The translations under genes and the position numbers were made by a program. From Larix kaempferi (taxonomy: Eukaryota > Streptophyta > Pinopsida > Pinales > Pinaceae), in contig BSBM01000320.1 of the NCBI GenBank assembly GCA_027924585.1, forward strand, positions 1,555,501-1,619,500: DNA of 64,000 bases, written 5' to 3'. A model generated the notes under the pieces. That model searched no databases and was not told the DNA's origin. It saw nothing but the letters and a program-made list of their open reading frames with translations. Positions 25,500 to 38,649 of the stretch are shown piece by piece (the first letter of the stretch is position 1; each line of letters opens with the position of its first letter).

Positions 25500-25677
25500 A
25501 TGAATTTAAAAACACAGTCGGCCGATTGCCGACCACCCGCGACACTCACGCATCAGAAACGCGAATAGAGGCGAAATTGACCCTAGACGAGGACGCTTTG
25601 TGGCCCACTCAACCATCCGTGTTGCTCGATTCAGCTGGAGAGGAGACAAATTCACCGGTGCATTCTCATCTAGTCAG
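25500..25677 (+). promoter_or_regulatory. Probable 5' leader exon of the element 1 accessory gene
   Basis: A less AT-rich stretch ends in CTAGTCAG at 25677, directly followed by the plausible donor GTAATTT. It is conserved in the inverted copy at 1-621. The next clear acceptor before the accessory reading frame is TTGCAG at about 27570-27575, so a long 5' intron is likely. The transcription start is not defined. Confidence 0.4.
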
Positions 25678-25884
25678 GTAATTTATTCACCCAAATCATT
25701 TTTTTGTGATTTTTTAATCCAAATTACTATTTTTTTGATTGTTTAACCTAGTTTTGTAATATTGATCAAATTGGGAATAACCCAATTTGTAATTAAATTC
25801 ACACCTCAAAATGAAACCCTTTTCACAAAACTCAAAACTTCATAATCAAACCAAAAATTGAAAAAATTAAAACTCCCCCCTTTC

Positions 25885-27569
25885 TAAGTCACCCGACACG
25901 AGGACACGGGACACGAGTGTCCCCACCAGGCTTCAAATTTGAAGCCTTCAGGCCACTTCAAATTTTACCCACACGTCATAGAAGGCCACTTCAAATTTTA
26001 CCATGCAAAAAAAATTTAATTTCATGGTAAGCCCTTCAATAATTAAATTAACCACTACTGTTTAAAATTGCAACAGAAGGGTAGCTTCAAATTTCACCCA
26101 TCAACAATTTTTAGTGGGAAATTGGGAATGCGGCTACTAGCTAGGTGACTTGGGAGTGGGACTCGCTTACTCTCCAATATCCACGTGTTCGATCATCCAT
26201 GGATCATGGACCATTGGGCCTCTAATAATATCATTGAGGAACTTACGTGGACGGGCTTACACTGAGTAGCCCATGGCTTGAACGCTTCGAAGTTCTCGTG
26301 TTTGTAGCGAGCGCTTACGTGTTTAACACATTTAATGGCATCAACAAAATTATTAAAATCTAATGTTAATGGGCGCTCTACATAGAAATTGGAATGTCAA
26401 CATTTCTGAGTACAATAAATATGTGGATGATTTTGGCCTACTACAACTTTAATATATTGAGTGGATTGATAACCTTCACAATTATATAAGAGATTGTAGC
26501 TATGACTAGGAGGAGAGTTAACAATGCAACAAAATCAAGTAATCGAATTTTGTGCATAAAATGAACATAAGACTCCCACCAAATTTCACTGAATCTACGT
26601 CTTAACAAAAGAACTCATCGTTTCACGGGATTCCACCCCATCAATCCTTTTAACAGTAATGGCCATAACAGTTGCTACAACCCTAGCGCGAGAAAAATCA
26701 ATCGAGCTACGCATGACAATACTTGAAACCAGACTTTTTGAACTCCCTATTACGTCATAGGAATCAATACTACTTTCTCCACAACATGTGGCACCCTCAA
26801 TATCTTCCATCACCGCAATTTACATTTGATAAAAAACTTGTTCCCAAATAGTAATTACCCCATTCTTTGCTCTAAAAAGGCCTCGGTTAACCTAGAATCC
26901 AATCCATACAACATGAACACATCCATATATACACATAGAATAAATATTAATAAATTTCTCATAGCCCTTCAATAGTGTTCAATATCTCATAGCCCTTCAT
27001 AGTGAAATGGGACCCCACCCTTCAAATTTGATCCCTGGTCCCCACTAGACACGGTGACCCCCGGAATTATGACACGTAGGACACGGTGACCCCCGGAATT
27101 AATATATTTTTAAAATATATTAAAATTTAAAAATATAGACATATAGATCATCCAATAAAATTTAACATTTACAATTACAAATATTCAATAGAAATTACAT
27201 TTACAATTACAAATATGAAATATTCAATAGAAATTAGATCATTCACAAATCACAACACATTTGTCATTCACAATCACAAAACACAATGAGACATTGAGAC
27301 ACATAGATGCAAACTCATCACTGCCTTGATCCTCCTCCTCCATGCCTGAATCAACAAACTCATCACTGCCTTGATCCTCCTCCTCCTCGTCTCTGCCAAT
27401 CTGACTAACTTACTTTTTAATTGTCAAATGTTTAATTTTAAGTTTTAAATGTATGTAAGTAAATGCCATTAAATTGCTTATGTGAGTTTGATTTAATACA
27501 TGTTCAATTTTGAAGAGACGTCATTATATACCATGTATATGTTTCTAATGATTTTCGTATTAATGTCTT
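25885..27569. other. Non-coding part of element 1 (probable leader intron)
   Basis: AT-rich, with short internal duplications: GACACGGTGACCCCCGGAAT twice near 27047-27105, a TTACAATTACAAATAT duplication near 27168-27235, and a CATCACTGCCTTGATCCTCC duplication near 27318-27390. No gene is supported. Confidence 0.5.
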
Positions 27570-27585
27570 TATTGCAGTTGCGGCT

Positions 27586-29744
27586 ATGGATGCCAATGCC
27601 GAAATATTGATTGAGCTTGCCCAATTGAGGGGCATAAGTGAAGCTTTTAGTGGTGGCGACAGGATTCGCCGTTCACTTGCATCAACCTTGGATGCAATTG
27701 TGGACACAATTACACAATCTACGAATGTCCTGTATGATATTGCATCTTACAGAGAAAGAAAAAGACAACAATATGCTGATGGACTAGATTACAATGCAGT
27801 AAAAAAGCTAAAAATATCCAAAGAGGTTGTATTTGCATTGTTTAGGGACCCTCGGACGGGGGAAATCCCTAATGCAAGCAAGCCGCATATCTCCATTGAG
27901 TGGTGCACGTTTCAACCATTTGTTGATAACTGGATGGACAGATGGTACATGGTTTTTGATATGCCACCACACAACAACAGGGAAATTCCCTTATATTTCC
28001 TTCGAAAGATGTATGCAGAGTTCGTGTTGCATAAACACGTTAACTATTTTGACATCTTACAGTTCCAGGGGATCGGTGGGGGGATGCCCCAAAACCGACC
28101 CAATGCCAGGCTTCGAGACCAGGATCGCCCTATCCCTGCACCTCGCAGGCAGTTGCCTGGGCCAGATGTCCCACCAGCACATCGCATTATTCCGCAGACA
28201 CGGGATGCTTTTTTGAGTTTGGCACGGACGGTTCTTCGCCATGGCAGGATGGTTCAACATATGGGTGAGGAAGGGACATCTGTCCCTGGTGTGGTACATA
28301 CACCAGCTCGTCACCATGCAGGACCATCAGCTACTGCAGGACCATCAGGACCATCCACTTCTGCAGGACCATCAGGACCATCCACTAGTGGAGGACCATC
28401 AGCTATTCCCCATCCTAGTACTGATCCTCACGAGTGCACGTCATGTGGTTGTCCCTGCTATGGTATTGCATCAGATGTTGCCTTCAGTGGCTTTTTGAGA
28501 GAGGTATCTTGATGGTTAATTGTAATAAATTCTTCATTTATTTTCGTCTTTGTACACATATATATAGTTTGAGCTAATATATTAATTTTGTGAACTTGCA
28601 GTTGATGATGATTACCGGCAGTGACGCCCCAGAGCCGGATGTTCCAGACTCGACAGGGGGGCATGATGCTACCCATTCGGCAGGCCCATCTTATATACCA
28701 CCTATTGCCGTATCTCACACCGAGGTAAACATTTTAAAATTTCAGTTTTTTAATACTTGTTAATTTGTTAATTTCCACATACTTTACATTTTAGTTCATT
28801 AATGCTATATACGGTCTAATATTTACAATTATTAAACTTGCAGATGGCAGATCCTTCACAGGGGCAAGGTAATGTGGAGGTAGTGCCCATGGTCATACCG
28901 TCCCCTGAAACGTCTGGGCTCCAGGTAAACAATTAAAAATGACATTTTTTAAATACATGTTTGTTTGTTGAATCATGCATGTCTAACTACATGAACACTT
29001 GCTGACTGTAGGCACCATCCGACACATCTGGCCCATTGCCTGTATTTGCATCTCCCTCCAGGCCATTCGTGAACAAGGGTCGTGTGTATGTGAGGCGTTC
29101 TACTCCGAGAAAGACTCCAGCTGCCCACGACCATGGGCTTACTCACACCACGGTAATGTATATCCTTCGATGATATTTGTTGTTTAACTTGAAATCCAGT
29201 GCATAAATCGTTTTTGTTAATGTTTGAATTGCATGTTTACTGCAACAGGAACCCGAGTTGTCTGCTGAGAACCTTGCATCGATGGTTGATGCAGCAGTTA
29301 GTGCCGCATCTGCAGTGGCGACTGATCACACACAGGTATGTAACTATTTCAACATTATCTTTACATAGTTTATTATTGTTGGACCTATTGTTTATTCATG
29401 CATTTCTAACTATTTCAACATTTTTTCATTGTAGCCACCACCAGCAGGAGCAGTGCCTGGCCCCCCTGGTTCAACCATCCTGGATGTTCAACCGACGGCT
29501 CCATCTGCTACACAAGCAACACAATCTCCTTTGTCAGTTGAGGTGAGATGTCCTTCAGTGACCAAGTGTTTCATGCACTTTCCATGCACCAGTTGATAAT
29601 TGTTGAGATAATGTATTAGTGTACATAGTTAGTTGAATTTAACAATTGATATTTAATTTGCAGGATCCAGGGATGCACATTGATCCTAGGGATGTGCCTA
29701 GAGGATCAACGTCGGGAAAGAACAAGAGAAAGCTTGAGTTTTGA
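27586..29744 (+). CDS. Accessory protein of element 1 (ORF1), 7 coding exons, 512 aa
   Basis: The spliced model has exons 27586-28503, 28602-28724, 28844-28924, 29012-29152, 29249-29335, 29435-29542 and 29664-29744. Every intron is GT..AG and every junction is phase 0; each exon length is a multiple of 3 and the frame stays open to a TGA. The first exon encodes a helical N-terminal part, then a region with DNWMDRW, YFLRKMYAEF and FQGIGGGM. This aligns with the accessory protein of element 2 (LYDRF, YFARFFYAEF, FYGVGKGR). Next come Ala-Gly-Pro-Ser repeats and a Cys cluster (CTSCGCPC). The remaining exons encode a Pro/Thr/Ser-rich, probably disordered tail ending in the basic KNKRKLEF, a possible nuclear localisation signal. 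I recognise no known domain. By analogy with TnpA or Harbinger ORF1 it may help bind the ends, but that is inference. The start is the first ATG after an acceptor-like TTGCAG. Confidence 0.75.
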
Positions 29745-30035
29745 TACTTTTGGATAGTTTTGGACACATGTGCTTTTGGATACTTTTGTATATATATGTA
29801 CTTTTCGATACATTCAGTTTTGGAGACATGTACATTGACTTTATTGTGCATGTACTTTTGGAGACATGTACATTGACTTCATTGGATACATGTACTTTTC
29901 GATACTTTTGGATATACATGTACTTTTGGAGACATGCACTTTTGGAGACTTTTGGATATACATGTACTTTTGGAGACATGCACTTTTGGATATATATGTA
30001 CTTTTGGATACATGTACTTGTGTCATTCTAATGTG
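29745..30035 (+). repeat. Tandem TACATGTACTTTTGGA repeats after ORF1
   Basis: About a dozen variants of TACATGTACTTTTGGA or GACATGTACTTTTGGA follow the stop codon of the accessory gene directly, so they probably form its 3' UTR or terminator region. Open frames crossing it (repeated Tyr-Met-Tyr-Ile type peptides) are products of the repeat. Confidence 0.75.
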
Positions 30036-30942
30036 TTGATTTGTGTGGATTATCTTTTACTCATGAATGCACTATGTCAAAAGAACAAACTATTATATTC
30101 AAAGGTTTCAACGAATTCACTACATGCATGCACTAATTGGTATCTAATTAAAATTTGTGATTTTGGATGATCATTACAAGTTATGTCAAAGTTCTTGCTC
30201 GTGTAATTTAATCAAACTAAATGCAATACAATGTTTTCAAGGTTTCAATGAACTCACTCATGCACACCCATTGCCATCAACTACCAATGAAAGTCTAACA
30301 TTATGAGGTTCTTCTTAAAAAATGGGTAATATTTCCTTGATGATCGTAAATTGAGAACCATTTGTAGCCACTCATATAATACCATCTTCACTTATCTTTG
30401 TACATGATAATCCATATAATGTGCTATGTTTTTTAACCTAAACAATCATCAAAAACCTAGAATTATAGGGATATGACAAAGAACCTTATGGGGCACCTTA
30501 TATATTAACCTTGTGTATACATTAGGATCTTTGTCATACCATTGTTTGAAATGTCATTCAATACCTTCAATTTTATCAACATCAAATTAGTAGACAAAGT
30601 GACCCATCTTTGATCTCTTGTATAGGCCTTTGTGTGCCTTATCAATAAGATGTACATCATGAATATTATCATAGGTCTCATACATAGGTGCATCCTCATC
30701 CATGCAAACAAAGGTGTCATGGATCAACCTATTATCCCTTTATTCTCAATAATATTAGTATCATTATCTTCCATAGGATCAAATTCAACTCCATCACCCC
30801 CCATTATTACTACTCTAAATTACAGCCTTAGGAGTTTTGATCATGTGTTTTTGTCTCTTTAGGAGTTTTGAAATATTATACTCTTTCAAAAATAATATGG
30901 AAGTTCAAATATTTAAAAGTGGCTTAAATTATAAAATGGGCA
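30036..30942. other. AT-rich stretch of element 1 without recognised feature
   Basis: No gene or repeat stands out. It separates the accessory gene's 3' end from the satellite. Confidence 0.5.
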
Positions 30943-32249
30943 GAAATTCACCAAGTGTCCCTGAACGGCATTTTCATGCGACTTGCAACTCGACATAACT
31001 CGGAAACCGGACGTCGGACCGACGAACCGTCGACTCCGTTGGTCTCCTGGCGTGCGATTACCTCTAGGGGACCCTCTCCCTCGTCTCCCCATGGCCCAGT
31101 GGCTTCATTGTGCATTCATTTCGTAAACTAGGGTTTTGCTCAGTGTAATTGCATGCAATCTCGCATTGGTGGGTCAACTCTGCAAAAAACTCCCCCGAGC
31201 CAGTGTTGGCAGTGTTCCCATGTCGGCATTTCCCACACACACTTGCGGGAGCCAACGGCACGCAATCTTCTTGCTCCATTTGCTTTTTGGCTCCCGGACG
31301 GAAATTCACCAAGTGTCCTTGAACGGCATTTTCATGCGACTTGCAACTCGACATAACTCGGAAACCGGACGTCGGACCGACGAACCGTCGACTCCGTTGG
31401 TCTCCTGGCGTGCGATTACCTCTAGGGGACCCTCTCCCTCGTCTCCCCATGGCCCAGTGGCTTCATTGTGCATTCATTTCGTAAACTAGGGTTTTGCTCA
31501 GTGTAATTGCATGCAATCTCGCATTGGTGGGTCAACTCTGCAAAAACCTCCCCCGAGCCAGTGTTGGCAGTGTTCCCACGTCGGCATTGCCCACACACAC
31601 TTGCGGGAGCCAACGGCACGCAATCTTCTTGCTCCATTTGCTTTTTGGCTCCTGGACGGAAATTCACCAAGTGTCCCTGAACGGCATTTTCATGCGACTT
31701 GCAACTCGACATAACTCGGAAACCGGACGTCGGACCGACGAACCGTCGACTCCGTTGGTCTCCTAGCGTGCGATTACCTCTAGGGGGCCCTCTCCCTCGT
31801 CTCCCCATGGCCCAGTGGCTTCATTGTGCATTCATTTCGTAAACTAGGGTTTTGCTCAGTGTAATTGCATGCAATCTCGCATTGGTGGGTCAACTCTGCA
31901 AAAACCTCCCCCGAGCCAGTGTTGGCAGTGTTCCCACGTCGGCATTGCCCACACACACTTGCGGGAGCCAACGGCACGCAATCTTCTTGCTCCGTTTGCT
32001 TTTTGGCTCCCGGACGGAAATTCACCAAGTGTCCCTGAACGGCATTTTCATGCGACTTGCAACTCGACATAACTCGGAAACCGGACGTCGGACCGACGAA
32101 CCGTCGACTCCGTTGGTCTCCTGGCGTGCGATTACCTCTAGGGGACCCTCTCCCTCGTCTCCCCATGTCCCAGTGGCTTCATTGTGCATTCATTTCGTAA
32201 ACTAGGGTTTTGCTCAGTGTAATTGCATGCAATCTCGCATTGGTGGGTT
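30943..32249. repeat. 358-bp satellite, subfamily a, about 3.65 units
   Basis: Near-identical units begin GAAATTCACCAAGTGTCC at 30943, 31301, 31659 and 32017, each exactly 358 bp apart. The sequence is much more GC-rich than its surroundings. Parallel 128-aa, 117-aa and 67-aa open frames occur in every unit but overlap each other on both strands, so I regard them as by-products of the repeat. Confidence 0.95.
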
Positions 32250-33332
32250 AAACTTGCTCACCTTGGAAACATCATCCATCAAACAGAAATTTGATGGAGT
32301 TGAAATCAATGGATTGCTTGTCAAAATAGGCATTCATAAGTTTGCGTAATTGAATACTCCTCTTAATCCCTAAAAAATACTTCATTCCCATCCTGCAGAT
32401 CCCAAACAATGTCAAAGGTAAGAAGGATTTCCATATAATCCAAATATATGTTTTTTTTCAAATATATTTTACATGGAAACATAGCAAAATGGAATCTAAT
32501 ATTTCGTTTGCATTCGGAAGAAAAGATTGGCAAGGCCAACATTGGCTTCCTTTTGGATTAATATCTCCATTTATAATTCCATAGATTTATACAGTTGTCT
32601 TAATCCTAACTGTATACATTGCATGAGAATAAACACCATCAATCTCATTTTTCGATACAAACCTCAAACTACAAACAATGCCAAGGAAGCACCCATCAAA
32701 GGTATGATACTTCAAGCCTCATTGTGAACATGAAAAGTTAATGGAGATCATTAGTAATAGACATGATCCAAATGGTCTACTTAGATGACCATAGGTAAGT
32801 AGATAAGTAAGATTGCCTAACATGGTCACTCTTGTGTTATATTCCAAGGTATATGGGTTGTTTGTTATTTTTGTTAATTTTTCAATTCATTTATGTAGAT
32901 TACTCATATTAAATTGTTTATAATGAATTAGTCTAATAATGGTGTCCTTGTATGTGTCCAGATTATCCAAAGAATCATAAGCACATGAAATCCCATCAAT
33001 AAGAACAATGGTCTTTTTCAACACCACCACAGAAAAAATCAGAAAAATGAAATGACCTACTTCAAAAATTATTTTATTACTTATTGTGCATGGTCCATCA
33101 AACAAAAGGTAAACAAACACAATTATATGGCCTACAATGTAGGTCTTTTGATGCTCTATTTCACAAGGTTTTAACAAACACACTTGTTGTGATCATCATT
33201 AAAGTCTACAATTTCTTTCAATGAATGTGCCAAATTGACCTAACAATATAGGAAATTGAAAACCACATCCATTGAAAGGAATAATTCAGTTTTTTTTGTC
33301 ATGAATTAATTTACTATCATGGATTTATGGCT
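32250..33332. other. AT-rich spacer between satellite blocks
   Basis: No gene recognised. It interrupts the satellite and looks like either an insertion or ordinary element DNA; no terminal repeats were found. Confidence 0.5.
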
Positions 33333-34470
33333 CCCGGCAGTGTTCCCACGTCGGCATTGCCCACACACACTTGCAGGAGCCAACGGCACGCAATCTTCCT
33401 GCTTCGTTTGCTTTTTGGCTCCCGGACGGAAATTCACCAAGTGTCCCTGAACGACATTTTCATGCGACTTGCAACTCGACATAACTCGGAAACCGGACGT
33501 CGGACAGACGAACCGTCGACTCCGTTGGTCTCCTAGCGTGCGATTACCTCTAGGGGGCCCTCTCCCTCGTCTCCCCATGGCCCAGTGGCTTCATTGTGCA
33601 TTCATTTCGTAAACTAGGGTTTTGCTCAGTGTGGGAGTGTGCAATTTTTGCACACAGGGGTCAACTTTGGAAAATCATCCACCGGGCAAGTATGGCTAGT
33701 GTTCCTAGCCCGAACCTGTCTAGACACACCTGCAGGACTCCCCAGAACCCGGTTTTGTTGCATGGTTGGAGTTCTATGCCCCCGGTAGGTATCCAGCAGG
33801 TGTCCCTGAAGGCCTTCTGGTAGTGAGACGGGACGAGCCATAGAATGAAGACCGTGGCTCGGATCGACGAACCGTCGACTCCGTTGGATTCAGCACACCG
33901 GGATAGTGCCAGGGATGCCCCTCCCCTCCTACCCGGTGGCCCATGTGTCACCTTGCAGGTCCATCTTGGAAACTAGGGTTTTGCTCAGTGTGGGAGTGTG
34001 CAATTTTTGCACACGGGGGTCAACTTTGGAAAATCATCCACCGGGCAAGTATGGCTAGTGTTCCTAGCCCGAACCTGTCTAGACACACCTGCAGGTCTCC
34101 CCGGAACCCGGTTTTGTTGCATGGTTGGAGTTCTATGCCCCCGGTAGGTATCCAGCAGGTGTCCCTGAAGGCCTTCTGGTAGTGAGACGGGACGAGCCAT
34201 AGAATGAAGACCGTGGCTCGGATCGACGAACCGTCGACTCCGTTGGATTCAGCACACCGGGATAGTGCCAGGGATGCCCCTCCCCTCCTACCCGGTGGCC
34301 CATGTGTCACCTTGCAGGTCCATCTTTGAAACTAGGGTTTTGCTCAGTGTGGGAGTGTGCAATTTTTGCACACGGGGGTCAACTTTGAAAAATCATCCAC
34401 CGGGCGGGTATGGCTAGTGTTCCTAGCCCAAACCTGCCTAGACACTTTGGAAACTAGGGTTTTGCAGGTC
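33333..34470. repeat. Satellite block 2: partial subfamily a unit plus 359-bp subfamily b units
   Basis: 33333-33630 is a partial unit of the 358-bp repeat. It passes without a break into a related repeat with a 359-bp period: AAACTAGGGTTTTGCTCAG starts at 33611, 33970 and 34329. The subfamilies share GACGAACCGTCGACTCCGTT and AAACTAGGGTTTTGCTCAGT but differ strongly elsewhere. The nearly equal unit length points to common descent. Confidence 0.9.
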
Positions 34471-35296
34471 CATGATGATGATGGCTTGGTCTAAGGTGGT
34501 GCTCTCAACTAGCTAATTCATTATGAAATATTTAACAAGACATGAATTAAATTTAATATAAGTGTATTGTTTAATATAGTGAGCATGAATTGAATTAATT
34601 TTGTTGGGTGAAGCCAATAACCAACATGATGAACATAATATAATTTTAGGGTTTACTGATCATATGTAAAAAATGGATTAAAAAACACAATTATTATAAT
34701 TTTAGTTTAATGTTTATCCACTTTAATCCATATATTTTTTAGTTTTGACTATGAATACACAATAATTATTATATATATATGTGTGTGTTTTTGTGTGGAT
34801 AACTTAGAGATGTATAATAAAAATGGGTAAAAGGTGGTTGTCACTAGAGACTTTCATAGTTGTATAGTGAAAATGTAATAGCTATTAAAATTTGGATTAG
34901 AAAATTATTAAAGAAGATAAATTCTATAGAAATGGGTAAAAGGTGGTTGTCGCTAGATTAAGAGAGACTTTCATAGTTGAATTACTCAAGGAACCAATTC
35001 GATTGTCTAGTGATTCATAAGGATTTAGTTGGGCTTAACATAGAGCTTAAATGCCCTTAAAGTTAGCTAAGCAACCTCTCAAACATGATTAATATATGGT
35101 TTACTGATCATATGAACATAATATAATTTTAATCCATCTCTTGTAAATTTGGCATATCAAGAACGCAAAATTGACATATTCATATGAAACATACATGTGA
35201 AAATTGAACATATATCAATATTCAATTACAAATAGTGAAAATAGTATAGTATTAAAAGTATGTAACGTACCTCATCATGCTAGATCCCACCTATTA
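34471..35296. other. AT-rich 3' flank of the transposase gene
   Basis: No gene recognised. It includes a direct repeat of AATGGGTAAAAGGTGGTTGTC (near 34824 and 34930) with AGAGACTTTCATAGTTG. It may hold the 3' UTR of the leftward gene. Confidence 0.5.
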
Positions 35297-38200
35297 TCAT
35301 ACAACCAAGCCCTCCGGATCATCTCTTATACTGATGGTCTCCATTAGTCTCTCGTGCTCTGTATCCGGTAAGAAGTAGCGTACCTTCGATGTATTTCGAC
35401 TAGGCATTGTTCGTACCTGAAGGTTTGTGCCAATGATTAAGTTGGTAAAGTGATATACACTTGCACCTGGTTTGTAATCCCTGTAAACATATCCACCCTT
35501 CTTTCTTCCATTGTTGTCCCGTGTCAAGTATTCACCTTTAACAACCATAGAACCAGTTGGAAAGTGGTTGTTTTCATCGTCAGTCATGGACACAATGAGG
35601 GTTTGCTTTCCATCTATACAGCGTGCCAACCAGTATTCATCACCCCATTCAGTATCTTTTGAGGCAACCACTGCGTATATGTGCCCTGCATTATATGATT
35701 GTAGGTATATGATCAAAATATTTAGAGTGCGATACAAGTCCATTAATGTGCATTTGAAGACTACGTAAACAAACAAAAAATGTTAAGGAAATGCATCATA
35801 CCGGGTTGTACAAGGTCTGATACATGATCAAAATCTGCAGAAATAGATGATTGGTCTTCTTCCAACGGAGTTAACTCAACAATTGCACGCTGATCAAGTG
35901 GAAGTGATATGCGATCCCATCCATCAACCCAATCCAATGATTCACACCCATCCCAGTCACCATCACAACAAGGCGGGCAAAAACAAGCAAGTTTTCTGGT
36001 CCAAATTTCAAATACTGGGTTATCAGAGCTTCGAACCGAATGAAAGCCACGAGTCCCAGGCACAGTCTTGCATTCCCATGCATGTGAACGATCTATGTCT
36101 ACCACCTCCCAAAAAAATCTCTCCACATGTCTCTTTCTTGTGGATTCTACTCGCATAGTTGATTCCTCTCCCATTACTGACGTGCACCACCTGACTATAG
36201 ATTGAGCATTTAGAATAGTAGATTCTGTAGATACTTTCAATTCCTCTCTTCGTAGGGCTGTTTTGACACATGCTCCGGCTCCATCATGCTCTCCTTTACC
36301 ATGCCCAGTCTCAAAATAGTTCCACATATGTGGCACTTTGTAGTTTTTATGCAATGAACACAACCACTGAAATATGCGTGCATTTTTGAACTGACCAGCA
36401 CACCCATCAGACCAAATCCAGTGTCGGTCCATCTGTATGTTCCTTCCCTTCAAGTGATCATAGAACATGATGAAGCAATGACGTACATAGTGGAAGTCGT
36501 GGCACCTATCATCACTTATGTAGAAGTGATATTCCTTCAGAATTTCTCTTTGCTCTTCAGTGCTATTTGGGCCATGCCTGTATGTGATATGGACCATCAA
36601 GGAAACCTGCTCAGAGTGATAATACTGACTTTGGATCTCATTTTGAGGTTGCAGAGTGTAGTTCTCGGAAAAATCAACAACTGAAAGTATAGTACCAAGG
36701 GGAAATGTATCTCTGCATATTCTAAACTTCTCATCCTGCCATCGTGCCACGTGGACATGCTGAACATATTGATGTGTCTTTTCAATAAATTCCTTGATGA
36801 AGTCACTAACTTGTACCTGGTGACACAAAATGATCTCAATGTCAGTTTTTTGTTGTAAGTAAGGATTGAAATGTAACCGTTACAACATAATTTTATAGAT
36901 ATAAATGCATACCTGAGATGTCACCAATTGTATTTTTTTGCTTTCTTTCCCTGGGACTATTTCATAGTTGATATATTTGAAACTTTTCATGTCTGTAACC
37001 ATTTTCCCAAATTCACTGTCTCCATTCTCGTGCATACATTGGCTCAATAATGCCATTCCAGCACAGTTGGAGCATGTTCCATCCAAACAAGATTTTGCAT
37101 AGTATGTTTGCCCCTCGGGCCTATTGCACATGATGCTATGAATGAATTCTCTTGATGAAGTCGGTGGTATTGTCATGGAGCAATCCTGCACAATGTTAGT
37201 ATGCAACACACGACGAATGTACAAAAATGTTTCATAGTAATATTCATATTCTACATGGTATCTACAACAACAAGTGTTACGAAGAGTATTTATTCTAACA
37301 TACCATGGCTTACATTTCTCAAAAGATCTTTGCCCCAAGTTCAATTGTCTATGCTCAATCTTAAATTTTTCGTAAAGCTCTGTCTGTGTTATATCAAGAA
37401 GATGCTTAGTATGTGGCTCACGATCCTTTGAACCCCTTCTTAGTTTTAGTACATCCTTTCGGTTTGAAGAAGGCCTTGTGTGATCATGCCAAAAACTATG
37501 CACTAGTCCCTTTACTGCATCAACTAGCTTCATGTCACGACGTGGCAACCGACCAACAAAGGCCCAAAAATCTGTCTGATCGGTTGTGTCAAGATGTTCT
37601 CTTCTAATAGAATACCTACGGAGGGTTTTTACATTCAAATTAACTAGTTTCGATGTAGGCCTGAGAATACGAAGGGCCCTGGTGTTCTTATCTGCAATTG
37701 ATTGTGACAACACACGACGAGCAGCATTGCGGTCCTTTGAACGTGTGTTCTTACCAATTTTACCAAATGCATCTACTAGGCTTTTAACTATATGAGAACT
37801 TGGTTCAGAATTCTTTATCATCTTTATCCCTAACTTTTTCCTAACAACATTCATGCTCCTAGATTTTAACAATGATAAAAATAATCTACATTTATCTCCA
37901 TCACATTTAGAAACAAAATATTTATCAAGTATCTGTTGAGTTTGATAAGCAATACTACGTTTAGATAGCGTACCTTCAATGGAATTCATAAGTCTTTCAT
38001 CAACTTGTATACGCTTCGGAGTTCTTCGACGTGTGCTTGCTAATGGAGGTAAGGGGGTTGGAATTGTACCATGTAGCGCATCACCAAGACGCTCTGGCGT
38101 TTCAGTAGTAGCTTGGTGTCCTTCATTCTCTTCCTGGTAGTTGGATGGTGGAAGTCCAACATCCTCATCCATGGTCTGTGGAAGTCCAACATCCCCTTGT

Positions 38201-38649
38201 GGAAGTCCAACATCCTCATCGATGGTGTGGATAACATTCTCTTCTTCAACAGTAGGCAAAATGTCCAACGCCTCTCTGACTTCATCGCTTGTATAACCAC
38301 ATCCGGATAGCAAATTGTGTGTTTCTTCGTGAGCTTCATCTTGAGATGGTAACTTATCACTTTGACTTGAAGTGGGAATTGAAACATCCCCTAATGAGCA
38401 CCTACGTTTTGCTTCTTGATTACTTCCATGGGGTGCTTGTTCAACAACTATTGTGGAAATGGAAGGTCCCTCTTGTCGTGGATTAATAGGATGAACCATG
38501 GTATCCTCTACAATTGGATTTGGATTAGTTTCCAAAGAAAGCCTCCGATTCATCATGTATATTCTTTTCTTTTCTTTCTCTTCTTCAATGACTTCTTGAG
38601 GTCTCTTCTTCCTTGTGGATTTGTTTACTCGGTTACGTGCATTCCCCAT
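35297..38649 (-). CDS. DDD transposase of element 1, 3 exons, 1046 aa
   Basis: The spliced model is 38649-36913, 36816-35802 and 35685-35297. The introns are phase 0 and phase 1, all GT..AG, with the frame open to TGA. I start at the ATG giving MGNARNR, five codons inside the longest frame, because element 2 begins MGNKRNR. The N-terminus is basic, then acidic, with three DVGLP repeats (about 145-170). A helical region follows, then a CCCRYH motif (460-465) and CLDGTCSNCAG (521-531), probably zinc ligands. The catalytic RNase H-like core has VVDFSENY (Asp 627), WSDGCAGQFK (Asp 716) and HGKGEHDGAG (Asp 757); the last two acids are 41 residues apart. A CFCPPCC cluster and a small C-terminal domain (YVYRDYKPG) end the protein. 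It would act in the nucleus to cut and join the element ends. All core residues match element 2, so it may be functional. The superfamily is not assigned. Confidence 0.85.

Noticed and set aside
31064-32205. Repeated 128-aa, 117-aa and 67-aa open frames, nearly identical every 358 bp
   Set aside because: They overlap each other on both strands and simply follow the satellite unit. No domain, start context or splice structure supports them.
30943-34470. Ribosomal DNA or interstitial telomere repeats, because of GC content and CTAGGGTTTT words
   Set aside because: No rRNA sequence is recognisable and the telomere-like word occurs once per unit, not in tandem.
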